Shown here piece after piece: positions 1-9,000 of a DNA stretch of 11,115 bases. The DNA is from Desulfobulbaceae bacterium (lineage in GTDB: Bacteria; Desulfobacterota; Desulfobulbia; Desulfobulbales; Desulfobulbaceae), in NCBI GenBank assembly GCA_030633145.1, contig DAOVTM010000088.1:1-11115 (forward strand), in the 5' to 3' direction. Both the position numbers and the translations under genes were made by a program. Within the stretch, counting starts at the first letter, position 1; each line of letters begins with the position of its first letter. Under the pieces are notes generated by a model. That model made no database searches, had not been told where the DNA came from, and saw only the letters and a program-made list of their open reading frames with translations.

Positions 1-1
1 A

Positions 2-121
2 CTCCTGGCCCAGCGTCCCACTGACCGCTATCGAGGGGCCTATGAGCGGTGGCTGGATGAATCAAGCCTGACTGGGTACCGGAGGCTGTATGAGACGGTA
101 TTTTTAGAAGCAGGGAAATAA
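2..121 (+). CDS. C-terminal fragment of an unrecognised protein (cut by window edge)
   Basis: An open frame runs from the left window edge to a TAA at 119-121 and encodes 39 residues, including RPTDRYRGAYERWLDE and ending FLEAGK. No internal stop occurs in this frame. The residue mix (Tyr, Arg and Leu rich, amphipathic) looks like a genuine folded C-terminus rather than noise. I do not recognise the family. The gene converges on the AsmA-family gene, with only 22 bases between the two stop codons. The stop codon lies inside the loop of a short inverted repeat. The coding call rests only on the open frame, composition and the compact convergent arrangement, so confidence is moderate. Confidence 0.5.
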   Translation, partial: LLAQRPTDRYRGAYERWLDESSLTGYRRLYETVFLEAGK

Positions 122-136
122 AACGGCTCCCTGCTT
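108..136. terminator. Hairpin between convergent genes, possible terminator
   Basis: AAGCAGGGA (108-116) and TCCCTGCTT (128-136) form a 9-bp perfect stem with an 11-base loop. The stop codon of the left gene falls within the loop. It lies between two convergent reading frames, where a shared terminator would be expected. Neither side is followed by a good U-tract, so termination strength is doubtful. Confidence 0.4.
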
Positions 137-143
137 AAATCCC

Positions 144-2930
144 CTACAGATACCTCTCCGACTCCATAAGGAGTGCATTCCTTTTGGCCTTTCTCGCCTT
201 TGCCTTCTTCTTTTTTTCTGTTTTCCTTTCTTCTCTTGTCATGGTTCTCCCGTCTTCGAGACTTTCAACCTCTTTGCCTCTCGTTTGACGGTCTTTTTCC
301 TGAATCTCTTCCAGATCCTCAAGGATTACCGTACACATATCCTTGTTTGCCCTGATCCTGCTGATCAGCATATCAGCCAGCAGTGTTATTCCACCCGTGG
401 CCAGGGCTGCAGAATACTTGCCATACTTAATGGCCATATCCTTCTGACTCAGATTAATTTTTGGATTCGCCAGTGTGCCGTTAAGATGTGCCAGTTTGGC
501 AAGTCCACCCATGCTGCCGATCCCCTTACGGGTCTTGGGACTCATCCCAAATTTGATCTCTTCCGTAATCAGATTGACGGTTCCGTTGCCAAACCAGGTT
601 ACATCCGTCATCTGGGCACCAATCCGCCGCCTGGCATCGGCAATGCCATCCTCAATGTCAAAGAAAACAATCGCACACTTCAGCTCTGTCTCCTCCTCAT
701 CTTTGGCAAAGGGGTTTATAGAACTGAATACACTTGTACCAAACTTGGTCATCGCAGATGTTTTCAAAGTCGCATCGCGCACATCAAACTCGACCTGACC
801 GTCCAGACCTGCCATGATCTCTGCAATGGAGTCACCGCTGCCCTCCAGATCAATGAGCGAGTTAATCCTGCCGCCAAAGTCACGAAAGGTGGCATCCGTT
901 AATCTGATGTCTGCCATCAGGATCGCAGGGGATTGTCGGGCATCAAGCATTGCATTGCCAGCCAGAGTCCCTGCACCAATCTTGGCCTGGATGGGATGCA
1001 GACTCAGCAAGCCATTTTTCAAACCCAAGCCAAAATCCACGTCTTCAAGATTGAGCTGCAGGGTTTTCAAGGAGTCCACCGTTATCTTAATATCAGCATC
1101 CAGGGTTCTCAGTGTCTTCCACGGCAGTGGTTCAGAGGGGAAAATACGCTCATTTTTCTCCTGCCCGGATTCCTTGTCCTCCTTCTCTTTACCGCTCTCT
1201 CCTGCACCTGCCTCCTTGGCCTCTGCCTTTTTTTTCTCAATTTCTTTCTGATTCGACTCTTGCCGCTGACGCAGATCCAGATCACCGACATGCAGGATCG
1301 CACTGATCATTGGTCGTTTATCGGGAGTAACTGCAAAATGGTAGGCAGCCTCTCCCTCAGCCTCGAACTTTGCAATGCTGAGATGCAGTTCAGCCAGATG
1401 GTACTTCTCTTCATCAGCAGTAAAGCGTCCTGCCAGTTTAAGCGGTTTGGTAGCAATGAGTTTGGTTCCTGTCAACGCCCCCACCTTCTCCAGAGAATCG
1501 GCCTCAATGCTCAACATCAGATTAATCCCCTGACCCGCCAAGGGCTGATCAATACTTCCCTTGACCCCGGCTTTGACCCCATCACCTGCCAGACTGAGGT
1601 TGACATGAAGAGGTGCCTGGATGCCGCCTTTGGCTACAAGGTCACCGCTCAGGCTGAGCGGCCCGGAATCGGGCAGTTGCTGTTTCACCAGCCCACCCAC
1701 AGTTGCCAGGGACGGGATAGAGAGCTTGACCCCCACCTTGATCCCGGTCAGCTTTGTCATGTCTGCTATGGATCCGGAAACTTCTGCCTTGATATCCTTT
1801 TCCGGCAGCTGAGCCTTTACCACCAGGCTGCTGATCTCCTTTCCTGACAGCGACACCGCAGCACTGGCCTTGAAAGTATCGGGCAGGGGATAATCCAGCT
1901 GCACTCCCATCATCTGTAAAACTTTCGTCAAATGTTTTGTAGAGACATCCGCCTTCAAATTCAGATCACGCAGTGCAATCAGATCACCGATACCGCCCGT
2001 GCCTGTGACCTGTACAATTTCATCGTTCAGATTAATGGCTGCGTCCTGGAGGGAAAAAGAACCTTTTCTGCCGATCAGTTGGGCAGAGACCGTCAGGGGC
2101 CCAATATCGGGAATATTCTGTCCGGTCAGCGGCGACAGTGCTGCCAGGGTATCAATACTCAGGTTGGCATTCACGTCCAATTCAAAGCCTGGACAAATTT
2201 GACCCGCTGGTCGTTCTGGTGCCAGTTCAACGGTTCCAAGGTGGGCATTAACCGTGATCGGAGTGACACTGTTGTCGATAAAGAATGCTCCCTTATTGAA
2301 AATTGCGCTCAAACCTAACGGGATCTCGTTGAAGTGACCAGCCAGGTCGAGAGTCACCTTGTCATTGCCGGGTTCGATGAGCAGTTCTTCATCCTCGATA
2401 ATCACCTGGTCACCGTTTTTCCCGTCCTTATAGACAACCCTGGTTCCGGTAATAGCGATTTTTCGTACCCGCAATTCCAGGGGTAGGCCAGCATCCCCGC
2501 TCTGCTCTTTCTCTACAATTTTTTCTTCTTTCTTAGCCTCTTTTAGAAGCCAGTTGCCCTGGCCGGTACTGCTGGTTTCCAGAAGAAGGTCAGGTTTATC
2601 AACCAGTAATGAGACATCAAGAATACCCTTGAGCAGGGGCAGCAGGGCAACCTCCAGCTCAAAATTATCAATCGTTGCCATTTCCGCTCTGGAACCCCAG
2701 TCCACATTGGCAAATTTGATCCCGGATACCCGTACCGCAAAAATAGAGGTCAGCTCAATATCCAAATCTCCCTGAATCTCCAGCGAACGACCAGTGGCTG
2801 ATTGAACCCCAGAGCTGATAAATCCTTTGAGTTTATCTCCAGGCATAAAATTCAGCGTTGCGACCACTATGGCCAGCAAAGCGACAATAATTGCGAAAAA
2901 AACTGTTATATATTTAAAAATCCGTCCCAT
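144..2930 (-). CDS. AsmA family protein (envelope/outer-membrane biogenesis)
   Basis: The 928-residue product belongs to the AsmA/YhdP-like family. Members are inner-membrane-anchored, mostly periplasmic proteins linked to outer-membrane assembly and, by recent models, lipid transport between membranes. One N-terminal membrane segment (about residues 6-28, YITVFFAIIVALLAIVVATL) is followed by the typical AsmA start: MPGDKLKGFISSGVQSATGR, then an IQGDLDIEL and VSGIKFAN pattern. Repeated beta-strand segments follow. A Lys/Glu-rich low-complexity linker (about 554-596) separates the N-terminal part from the conserved AsmA C-terminal region (about 604-860), which contains LEGSGDSIAEIMAGLDGQVEF. 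The last 50 or so residues are highly charged and basic (EEIQEKD to KKKKAKARKAK). The start is ATG at 2930 with AAGGAGT (2935-2941) 4 bases upstream. It is transcribed divergently from bamA. The exact paralogue cannot be named, so no symbol is given. Confidence 0.9.
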   Translation of the reverse strand: MGRIFKYITVFFAIIVALLAIVVATLNFMPGDKLKGFISSGVQSATGRSLEIQGDLDIELTSIFAVRVSGIKFANVDWGSRAEMATIDNFELEVALLPLLKGILDVSLLVDKPDLLLETSSTGQGNWLLKEAKKEEKIVEKEQSGDAGLPLELRVRKIAITGTRVVYKDGKNGDQVIIEDEELLIEPGNDKVTLDLAGHFNEIPLGLSAIFNKGAFFIDNSVTPITVNAHLGTVELAPERPAGQICPGFELDVNANLSIDTLAALSPLTGQNIPDIGPLTVSAQLIGRKGSFSLQDAAINLNDEIVQVTGTGGIGDLIALRDLNLKADVSTKHLTKVLQMMGVQLDYPLPDTFKASAAVSLSGKEISSLVVKAQLPEKDIKAEVSGSIADMTKLTGIKVGVKLSIPSLATVGGLVKQQLPDSGPLSLSGDLVAKGGIQAPLHVNLSLAGDGVKAGVKGSIDQPLAGQGINLMLSIEADSLEKVGALTGTKLIATKPLKLAGRFTADEEKYHLAELHLSIAKFEAEGEAAYHFAVTPDKRPMISAILHVGDLDLRQRQESNQKEIEKKKAEAKEAGAGESGKEKEDKESGQEKNERIFPSEPLPWKTLRTLDADIKITVDSLKTLQLNLEDVDFGLGLKNGLLSLHPIQAKIGAGTLAGNAMLDARQSPAILMADIRLTDATFRDFGGRINSLIDLEGSGDSIAEIMAGLDGQVEFDVRDATLKTSAMTKFGTSVFSSINPFAKDEEETELKCAIVFFDIEDGIADARRRIGAQMTDVTWFGNGTVNLITEEIKFGMSPKTRKGIGSMGGLAKLAHLNGTLANPKINLSQKDMAIKYGKYSAALATGGITLLADMLISRIRANKDMCTVILEDLEEIQEKDRQTRGKEVESLEDGRTMTREERKTEKKKKAKARKAKRNALLMESERYL

Positions 2931-2992
2931 GCGTACTCCTTACAACTTTCCATAAAATTATCATTTGGCTCAACGTATTTGAGTACTATTAC

Positions 2993-3057
2993 CACAGAGT
3001 ACACAGAGAACACAGAGAATTCTCAAAACACATCGATTTTTCTCTGTGTTCTCTGTG
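2993..3057. repeat. CACAGAG repeat with 18-bp perfect inverted repeat
   Basis: Three 9-bp direct units, CACAGAGTA, CACAGAGAA and CACAGAGAA (2993-3019), are followed after 20 bases by the reverse complement of the last two (3040-3057). This gives an 18-bp perfect stem, 3002-3019 with 3040-3057. It lies in the middle of the 250-bp spacer between divergent asmA-type and bamA genes. From memory, CACAGAG/CTCTGTG-type intergenic repeats recur in many bacterial genomes and generate spurious ORFs. I see no coding sense here. It may act as an insulating hairpin or protein-binding site, but nothing in the sequence proves a role. Confidence 0.8.
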
Positions 3058-3095
3058 AAGAGCAAAGAAATGCGCAAATCAATCACACTATTACT

Positions 3096-3123
3096 TTGCA
3101 TTTTTCTCTGAACATGGCATACT
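3096..3123 (+). promoter_or_regulatory. Weak sigma70-like promoter candidate for bamA
   Basis: TTGCAT (3096-3101) and CATACT (3118-3123) are spaced by 16 bases and lie about 60 bases upstream of the bamA start, after the CACAGAG hairpin. Both hexamers match the consensus only partly. It is the best-spaced pair I found in this spacer. TACAAT at 3151-3156 is a better -10 but has no -35 partner at proper spacing. Confidence 0.25.
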
Positions 3124-3180
3124 GTGAGGCTATATGTGACAGGGTTCCTCTACAATGAACTTAAATCAGGAAAATTAACC

Positions 3181-5856
3181 ATGTATCGATCGGTTTTACT
3201 GCGCTCCATGTACGCATCTCCCCGGCTCATCATTCTGCTTGTCTCTTTTCTGCTCACTGCTCTGGCTCTGCCGGTCACGGCAGCGGAGCAAAACACAGCC
3301 TTCCTGCCGCTCAAGATAAATGCCCAGAACAGCGGCCAACTATTGTTTGAGGTGGACAGCGCACTGGAAACGGCTCTTGCCAATGAAAATCTGCTCATGC
3401 TGTCCCGCTCAGAGGCGGAACAACTGGTTGATTACGATGGAGCCTGGCCCCCTGACAACGCAATCCTGACCAAGTTGGCGGACAGTAATGGCTATGACTA
3501 TGTGGCTGTGGGTAGCCTGACCCTGATCGGCAAGCGAATTTCAGTGGACATGCAGGTCTTTGATGTCCTTGACCCGGCAAACCCGCACTCCTCCTATCAG
3601 GACGGAGCCTCTATCGCCGAACTTGGCAATGTGCTGGATGCAACGGTGTCCGGCATCACGGGCTTTTCCAGCCGTAAATTCACCATTGCCTCCATTGCTC
3701 CAGCTAACAACGAGCGAATTGATTCCGGGGCCATTCTTCGTAAAATATCCACCAAGCCTGGCGACTACTACAGCCCTGAGAATCTGCGCAAGGATCTGAA
3801 ATCTGTTTTTTCCATGGGCTATTTTGATAACGTGGAGATCGAGGTCAATGATGCGGGCAACGGCAAGGAGGTAATCTTCCGGGTGCAGGAAAAACCGCTG
3901 ATCAGCTCTATCACATACATAGGAACCGACAATCTGGACGAGAAGGATGTCAAGGATGCTGCCAACATCCAGGCCAACTCCATTCTCAATCCGGCCAAAC
4001 TTAACGCAGCCATCAAACGTATCAAGGAGCTGTACAAGAGTAAAGGCTATTACGGTGCCAACAGCTCCATCAAACTGAGCTATCCGACCCCGCTGACCGC
4101 TGAAGTTCGCTTTATGATCGATGAAGGGGAAAAGATGTCCATTGCCGAGATCAAGTTTCTCGGCAATAACGCCTTTGATGACGGTGACCTGGAAGATGTC
4201 ATAGAGACCGGATCGTGGAACTGGCTCTCCTGGCTCACCGAATCCGGGATTCTCAAGATGGATGTCCTCAGACAGGATGCAGCTCGCCTTGGTGCATTCT
4301 ACAATAACCACGGTTTTATCGAGGCCAAGATTGGTACTCCCCAGGTGGAGGAAAAGGGGGAAGACCTCTTTATCACCTTTACCATTGAAGAGGGTCCCCG
4401 CTACCGGGTGGGTACTGTGGATATTGTCGGCGACCTGATTGTTGACAAGGAAAAGCTGATTTCCAAGCTGCAGATTCGTCAGGAGGAGTTCCTTAACCGA
4501 AAAATCCTCCGTGATGACACCATGAAGCTCACTGATCTGTATGCGGAACACGGACACGCCTTTGCCGATGTCCGACCCAAAATCAACAAGTCAACTGTGG
4601 GCAAGCGGGTTAATATTCTTTTCAGTATCGACCAGGGTTCCCTGGTCTATTTCAACCGGGTGGAGATCAGCGGTAATACCCGAACCAGGGATAATGTCAT
4701 CCGCCGTGACCTAGTGGTTAAGGAGGGCGGTCTCTTTGACTCCCGGGCTATCCGCAACTCAACCAAGCGACTACAGCGGCTTGGTTTTTTTGAGGAAGTC
4801 AACATTACCCCGCAGCCCACCATGAACGAAGAGCAGATGAATGTCCTGGTTGATGTCAAGGAAAAATCCACTGGCCAGTTCAGTATTGGTGCCGGTTACT
4901 CCTCATCGGATAAGCTGATGTTCATGGGCGAGATTTCCGAAGACAACTTCATGGGACTGGGTACCCGCTTGTCCCTCACCGCCAGCATAAGCGCGGTAAC
5001 CAACCGTTTCAACCTCTCCTATACGGATCCGCGCATCTTTGACTCCAAGGTCTCTGCCGGTGGTGATATCTTTAACTGGGAGCGGGAATATGACGATTAT
5101 ACCAAACACTCCAAAGGTGCCGGCATCCGCCTGGGGCATCGTTTTATTGAGAGATGGCGAGTCCTGTATGGTTATACCTGGAGTGATACCGAGTTGAGTG
5201 ACCTGTCGGAAAACGCCTCCGACTATGTCCTTCGTTCAGCGGAAATCAATATCACCAGTGCGGTTCGCCTTGCCCTGGTACGCGACACCAGGGATAAACG
5301 CTTCAACGTCACAGATGGTTCCCGGCACAGCCTGAGCGTCAGGTATGCGGGTGGTATTCTCGGTGGTGAGGCCGCCTTTACCAAGCTGGAAGGATCCACT
5401 AGCTGGTACTTTCCCATGTTCCTCTCCACCGTGTTCCATTTCAAGGTTGCCGCCGGACAGGCATTTGAAAATGAAGACGACAAGCTGCCGGTTTATGAAA
5501 ACTTTTTCCTGGGCGGTATGCGCTCCATCCGCGGCTTCAAGTCCTCCTCCATCAGTCCTGTTGACCCGGACAACGGAGAGAAATACGGTGGTGACAAGAT
5601 GTGGTTCTCCAACATCGAGATCTCCTTTCCCCTCCTGCCCGAGGCAGGACTGCGCGGCCTGGCCTTTTCCGATTTTGGTAATGTCTATGCTTATGAAGAG
5701 GACTGGAATTTCGATCAGGTCAAGAAATCCGCTGGTCTCGGTGTCAACTGGCTCTCTCCCATGGGTCCCCTGCGGCTGGTCTGGGCCTATAACCTCGATT
5801 ACCAGGAAGGCGACGAAGATGCGCACTGGGATTTTGCCATGGGTGGCAATTTTTAG
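3181..5856 (+). CDS. bamA: Outer membrane protein assembly factor BamA
   Basis: BamA (Omp85 family) is the outer-membrane core of the BAM machine that folds and inserts beta-barrel proteins. The product is 891 residues. A signal peptide (about 1-35, hydrophobic LIILLVSFLLTALAL, cleavage near VTAA) is followed by an extra N-terminal alpha/beta domain (about 38-162). Five POTRA repeats come next (about 167-239, 240-318, 319-407, 408-487, 488-562), showing the usual GYF/GFF and GN motifs. The rest is a beta barrel with the L6 RGF motif (GGMRSIRGF, R784-F786) ending in a C-terminal Phe. ATG 3181 is chosen because AGGA lies 9 bases upstream and the signal peptide begins properly. An in-frame GTG at 3124 would add 19 residues with no signal-peptide logic. 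The skp/ompH and lpxD genes that commonly follow bamA are absent; mfd follows instead. Confidence 0.96.
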   Translation: MYRSVLLRSMYASPRLIILLVSFLLTALALPVTAAEQNTAFLPLKINAQNSGQLLFEVDSALETALANENLLMLSRSEAEQLVDYDGAWPPDNAILTKLADSNGYDYVAVGSLTLIGKRISVDMQVFDVLDPANPHSSYQDGASIAELGNVLDATVSGITGFSSRKFTIASIAPANNERIDSGAILRKISTKPGDYYSPENLRKDLKSVFSMGYFDNVEIEVNDAGNGKEVIFRVQEKPLISSITYIGTDNLDEKDVKDAANIQANSILNPAKLNAAIKRIKELYKSKGYYGANSSIKLSYPTPLTAEVRFMIDEGEKMSIAEIKFLGNNAFDDGDLEDVIETGSWNWLSWLTESGILKMDVLRQDAARLGAFYNNHGFIEAKIGTPQVEEKGEDLFITFTIEEGPRYRVGTVDIVGDLIVDKEKLISKLQIRQEEFLNRKILRDDTMKLTDLYAEHGHAFADVRPKINKSTVGKRVNILFSIDQGSLVYFNRVEISGNTRTRDNVIRRDLVVKEGGLFDSRAIRNSTKRLQRLGFFEEVNITPQPTMNEEQMNVLVDVKEKSTGQFSIGAGYSSSDKLMFMGEISEDNFMGLGTRLSLTASISAVTNRFNLSYTDPRIFDSKVSAGGDIFNWEREYDDYTKHSKGAGIRLGHRFIERWRVLYGYTWSDTELSDLSENASDYVLRSAEINITSAVRLALVRDTRDKRFNVTDGSRHSLSVRYAGGILGGEAAFTKLEGSTSWYFPMFLSTVFHFKVAAGQAFENEDDKLPVYENFFLGGMRSIRGFKSSSISPVDPDNGEKYGGDKMWFSNIEISFPLLPEAGLRGLAFSDFGNVYAYEEDWNFDQVKKSAGLGVNWLSPMGPLRLVWAYNLDYQEGDEDAHWDFAMGGNF

Positions 5857-5969
5857 AAATAAGAGGAATTTGAATATATCGGAAATAAAGTTTCTGTGGG
5901 AATTATTAATAGGAGTGAATACTAGACAAAAACCAACTGTAGTTATTTCAGACATAGGCTGTTAACTAT

Positions 5970-6003
5970 TCTGGTTTCTGTTCTCTGGTTTCTGTCTTCT
6001 GAT
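5970..6003 (+). repeat. 14-bp tandem repeat abutting the mfd start
   Basis: TCTGGTTTCTG occurs at 5970-5980 and again at 5984-5994, with a third partial unit (TCTGAT) at 5998-6003. The period is 14 bp and the tract is pyrimidine rich. It ends directly at the mfd ATG and fills the place where a Shine-Dalgarno site would normally lie. The rest of the 147-bp bamA-mfd gap shows no convincing gene or terminator. Confidence 0.6.
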
Positions 6004-9000
6004 ATGCACTCAATCTGCAAACAACTCCTTGTCGGCTCCACGAAAAAGAGCGGCGAGAAAGTCGATATCTGTGGGCTGCACGGCAGCAGTTCAGCCCTTT
6101 TTGCATCCCAGCTCCAGGAGGCGGCAGGTAAGACCATCTGTTGCGTGGTTTCCAGCGATGACCTGCTGGAATCGCTGGCCTGTGATATCAGCCTCTTCAC
6201 CACCACCCCTGTGGTCTCTTTTCCTGCCTTTGAGATTGCCCCCTATGGTCAGCTGACCCCGGATACAACCACCCTGGCAATCCGCCTCTCCACCCTCTAT
6301 CTGCTCCAGGAATCAAACCAACCCTGTATTGTCCTGACCTCTGCCGAGGCTCTGTTGCGCCGAATCATCCCCAGGCAGCGGCTGGCTGGTGCCTGTGAAC
6401 TGGTCATGACCGGCGAAGAAACAGACCGGGACAAGCTGATCCTCGCACTGAGTAACACTGGCTACCAGCAGGCCGAACTGGTGCAGCAACCAGGTGATAT
6501 GGCGGTACGGGGCGGAATCATTGACCTCTATCCGCCAGCGTCCACCCTGGAACAGCAGGGTCCGGTGCGCCTTGATTTTTTCGGCGACACTGTGGAGTCG
6601 ATCCGCACCTTTGATCCGGCCAGCCAACGCTCCCAGGGAGAACTTGAAGAACTTGTTATCCTGCCCGCCTCTGATATTCTCTTTGGACAGGGTCAGGAGA
6701 AAATCAGTAAACAAAAAAGTGTCAAAGCTGCCGCAAAAATGTCAATAGATGACCCGCTTGCCCGTGAGGCAGCGGAGCAGCTGCGGCAGGGGGTTCGTTT
6801 TCCCGGCATCGAGTTTCTTCTCCCCCTGATCTATCAGAATCCCAAACCGCAGACCCTGTTTGACTATTTGCAGGACACCACCCCTTTTCTCCTCCATGAT
6901 CCGGTGGAGATCAAGCGCAAGGTAGAGCTGGTCTGGGAGCGAATTGGGGTAAATTATATCGAAGCAGCAGCTTTGCGGGCTGCCCCCCCGCCGGAAACTC
7001 TGTTTCTTTCCGCAGCCTCCCTGGACGATTCCCTGGCTCGTAGTCTGCAAATTAACATCTGTCCCCTGCCCGATCCAGATTCCAAACGTACCCCCCTCAT
7101 CATTCCCACCGGAGATCATTCCCTGCTCAGGCAGGAAATAGACCTTGAACGGAAAAAAAGAGGGGTACTGGCTCCCTTGGCAGATCGACTCCTCCACTGG
7201 CAGAAACAAAACGAAACCACCATCCTGGCCTGCCGTTCCAGCCGTCAGGCAGACCATTTTGAGGAGATGCTGGCCCATTACCCGCTCAGCATCGGCCGCA
7301 GCACGGTTCCGCTGAGTCTTGCTCCTGCGCCGGGACAGCTATCCCTGGTGGAACATCCTCTGTCCAGCGGCTTTGACCTGGTCGAAGAAAAGCTCCATAT
7401 CCTCTCTGCCGCAGAACTGTTTGGAGAAAAAAGACTGCGCCGGGGCGGACGGAGAAAAGGGAAAAAGGGCAGCGGCGTGCCAGTGGCACTGGATCAGCTC
7501 ACAGTTGAAGATATCGTCGTGCATCGTGAACACGGGCTGGCCGCATTTAAAGGGCTGGTTAATATGGAGTTTTCCGGGCAGCGGGGTGACTACATGTTGC
7601 TGGAGTTTCGTGGCAACGATAAACTCTACATTCCTGTGGATCAGCTTAGCCAGGTCAGCCGTTACCAGGGACTCACCGACCAGCAGCCTGCACTGGATCG
7701 ATTAGGTTCAAGCAAGTGGAAAACAAAGCGTAAAAAGGTCAAGGAGGCGGTCTGGCAGATTGCCCAGGAGTTGCTGGAGATCTATGCCAAACGGGAACTA
7801 CGCAGGGGACACGCTTTTGAACCCGGCGGCACCCTCTACCATGAGCTGGCAGAGTCGTTTCCCTACGATGAGACCGATGGTCAGGCTCGGGCCATTGACG
7901 ATGTGATGCGTGATCTGCTCAGCGAGCAGCCCATGGACAGGCTGATCTGCGGAGACGTTGGTTACGGCAAGACCGAGGTCGCAGTTCGAGCCGCATATAA
8001 GGTCATGGAGGACGGCTTTCAGGTGGCAGTATTGGTGCCGACCACGGTGCTGGCCGAACAGCACGCAGTTACCTTCCAGGAGCGGTTTTCCGAGTTCGGG
8101 ATCGAGGTCGCCTGTCTCAACCGTTTTCGTACCCCCAGGCAACAGCGGCAGATTATTAAGGAAGTTAATGAGGGTCAGGTCGGGTTGCTGGTGGGTACCC
8201 ATCGGCTGCTCTCCAAGGATGTCTCTTTTAAAAAACTGGGACTTCTCATCGTGGACGAGGAGCATCGCTTCGGGGTATCACATAAGGAAAAGATCAAAAA
8301 AATGCGGGCTGGGGTGGATGTGATGACCCTGACTGCGACTCCCATCCCCCGCACTTTGCAGATGTCCCTGCTGGGAATTCGCGATCTTTCTGTTATCTCC
8401 TCGCCGCCCCGGCATCGTCGTTCGGTCAAGACCTTCCTGGCTCGCCTTGATGACCTGGTAATCCGAGAGGCGGTAGTACAGGAACTGGCCAGAGGCGGCC
8501 AGACCTTCTTTGTCCACAACCGGGTTAAATCTATCCACCGCATAGCGGATAAAATTGAAAAATTGGTTCCGCACGCCCGTATCGCAGTGGCGCACGGACA
8601 GATGCCGAGCCGTAATTTGGAAGAGATCATGGTCAGCTTTGTCAACCATGAAATCGATGTCCTGGTCTGTACCACCATTATTGAGTCTGGCTTGGACATC
8701 CCTAATGCCAACACCATTATCATCAATCGAGCCGATCATCTGGGATTAGCGGACATCTATCAGTTGCGGGGCAGGGTGGGGCGATCCTCCCGCCAGGCCT
8801 ACGCCTACCTGCTGGTGCCTTCCCTTGACAAGATGACCAGTGATGCTGGCCAGCGGCTGCGCGCCCTGATGGATCACTCTGAACTTGGCGGCGGTTTCAA
8901 GCTGGCTATGAGCGACCTCCAGATCCGGGGAGGAGGTAACCTGCTTGGGGTTTCCCAGTCTGGACATATTGCGGCAGTGGGCTATGACCTCTATCTTGAG

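Noticed and set aside
285..1847. Long plus-strand frames at 285-902 and 933-1847
   Set aside because: They are antisense to the AsmA-family gene, lack RBS and family motifs, and follow from its codon pattern.
2802..3158. 118-codon plus-strand frame across the asmA-bamA spacer
   Set aside because: It begins antisense inside the AsmA-family gene and reads through the CACAGAG hairpin, giving TEYTENTEN and FLCVLCEE patterns typical of spurious translations of this repeat.
3124..3180. GTG start adding 19 residues to BamA
   Set aside because: It puts non-signal residues before the signal peptide; ATG 3181 has AGGA at suitable spacing and gives a normal signal sequence.
3541..4557. 338-codon minus-strand frame inside bamA
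   Set aside because: It is antisense to clearly conserved POTRA coding sequence and shows no recognisable domain.
5345..5965. 206-codon frame overlapping the bamA 3' end and the bamA-mfd gap
   Set aside because: It is mostly an out-of-frame reading of bamA; the 30-residue tail beyond bamA has only a poorly placed TTG start and no family resemblance.
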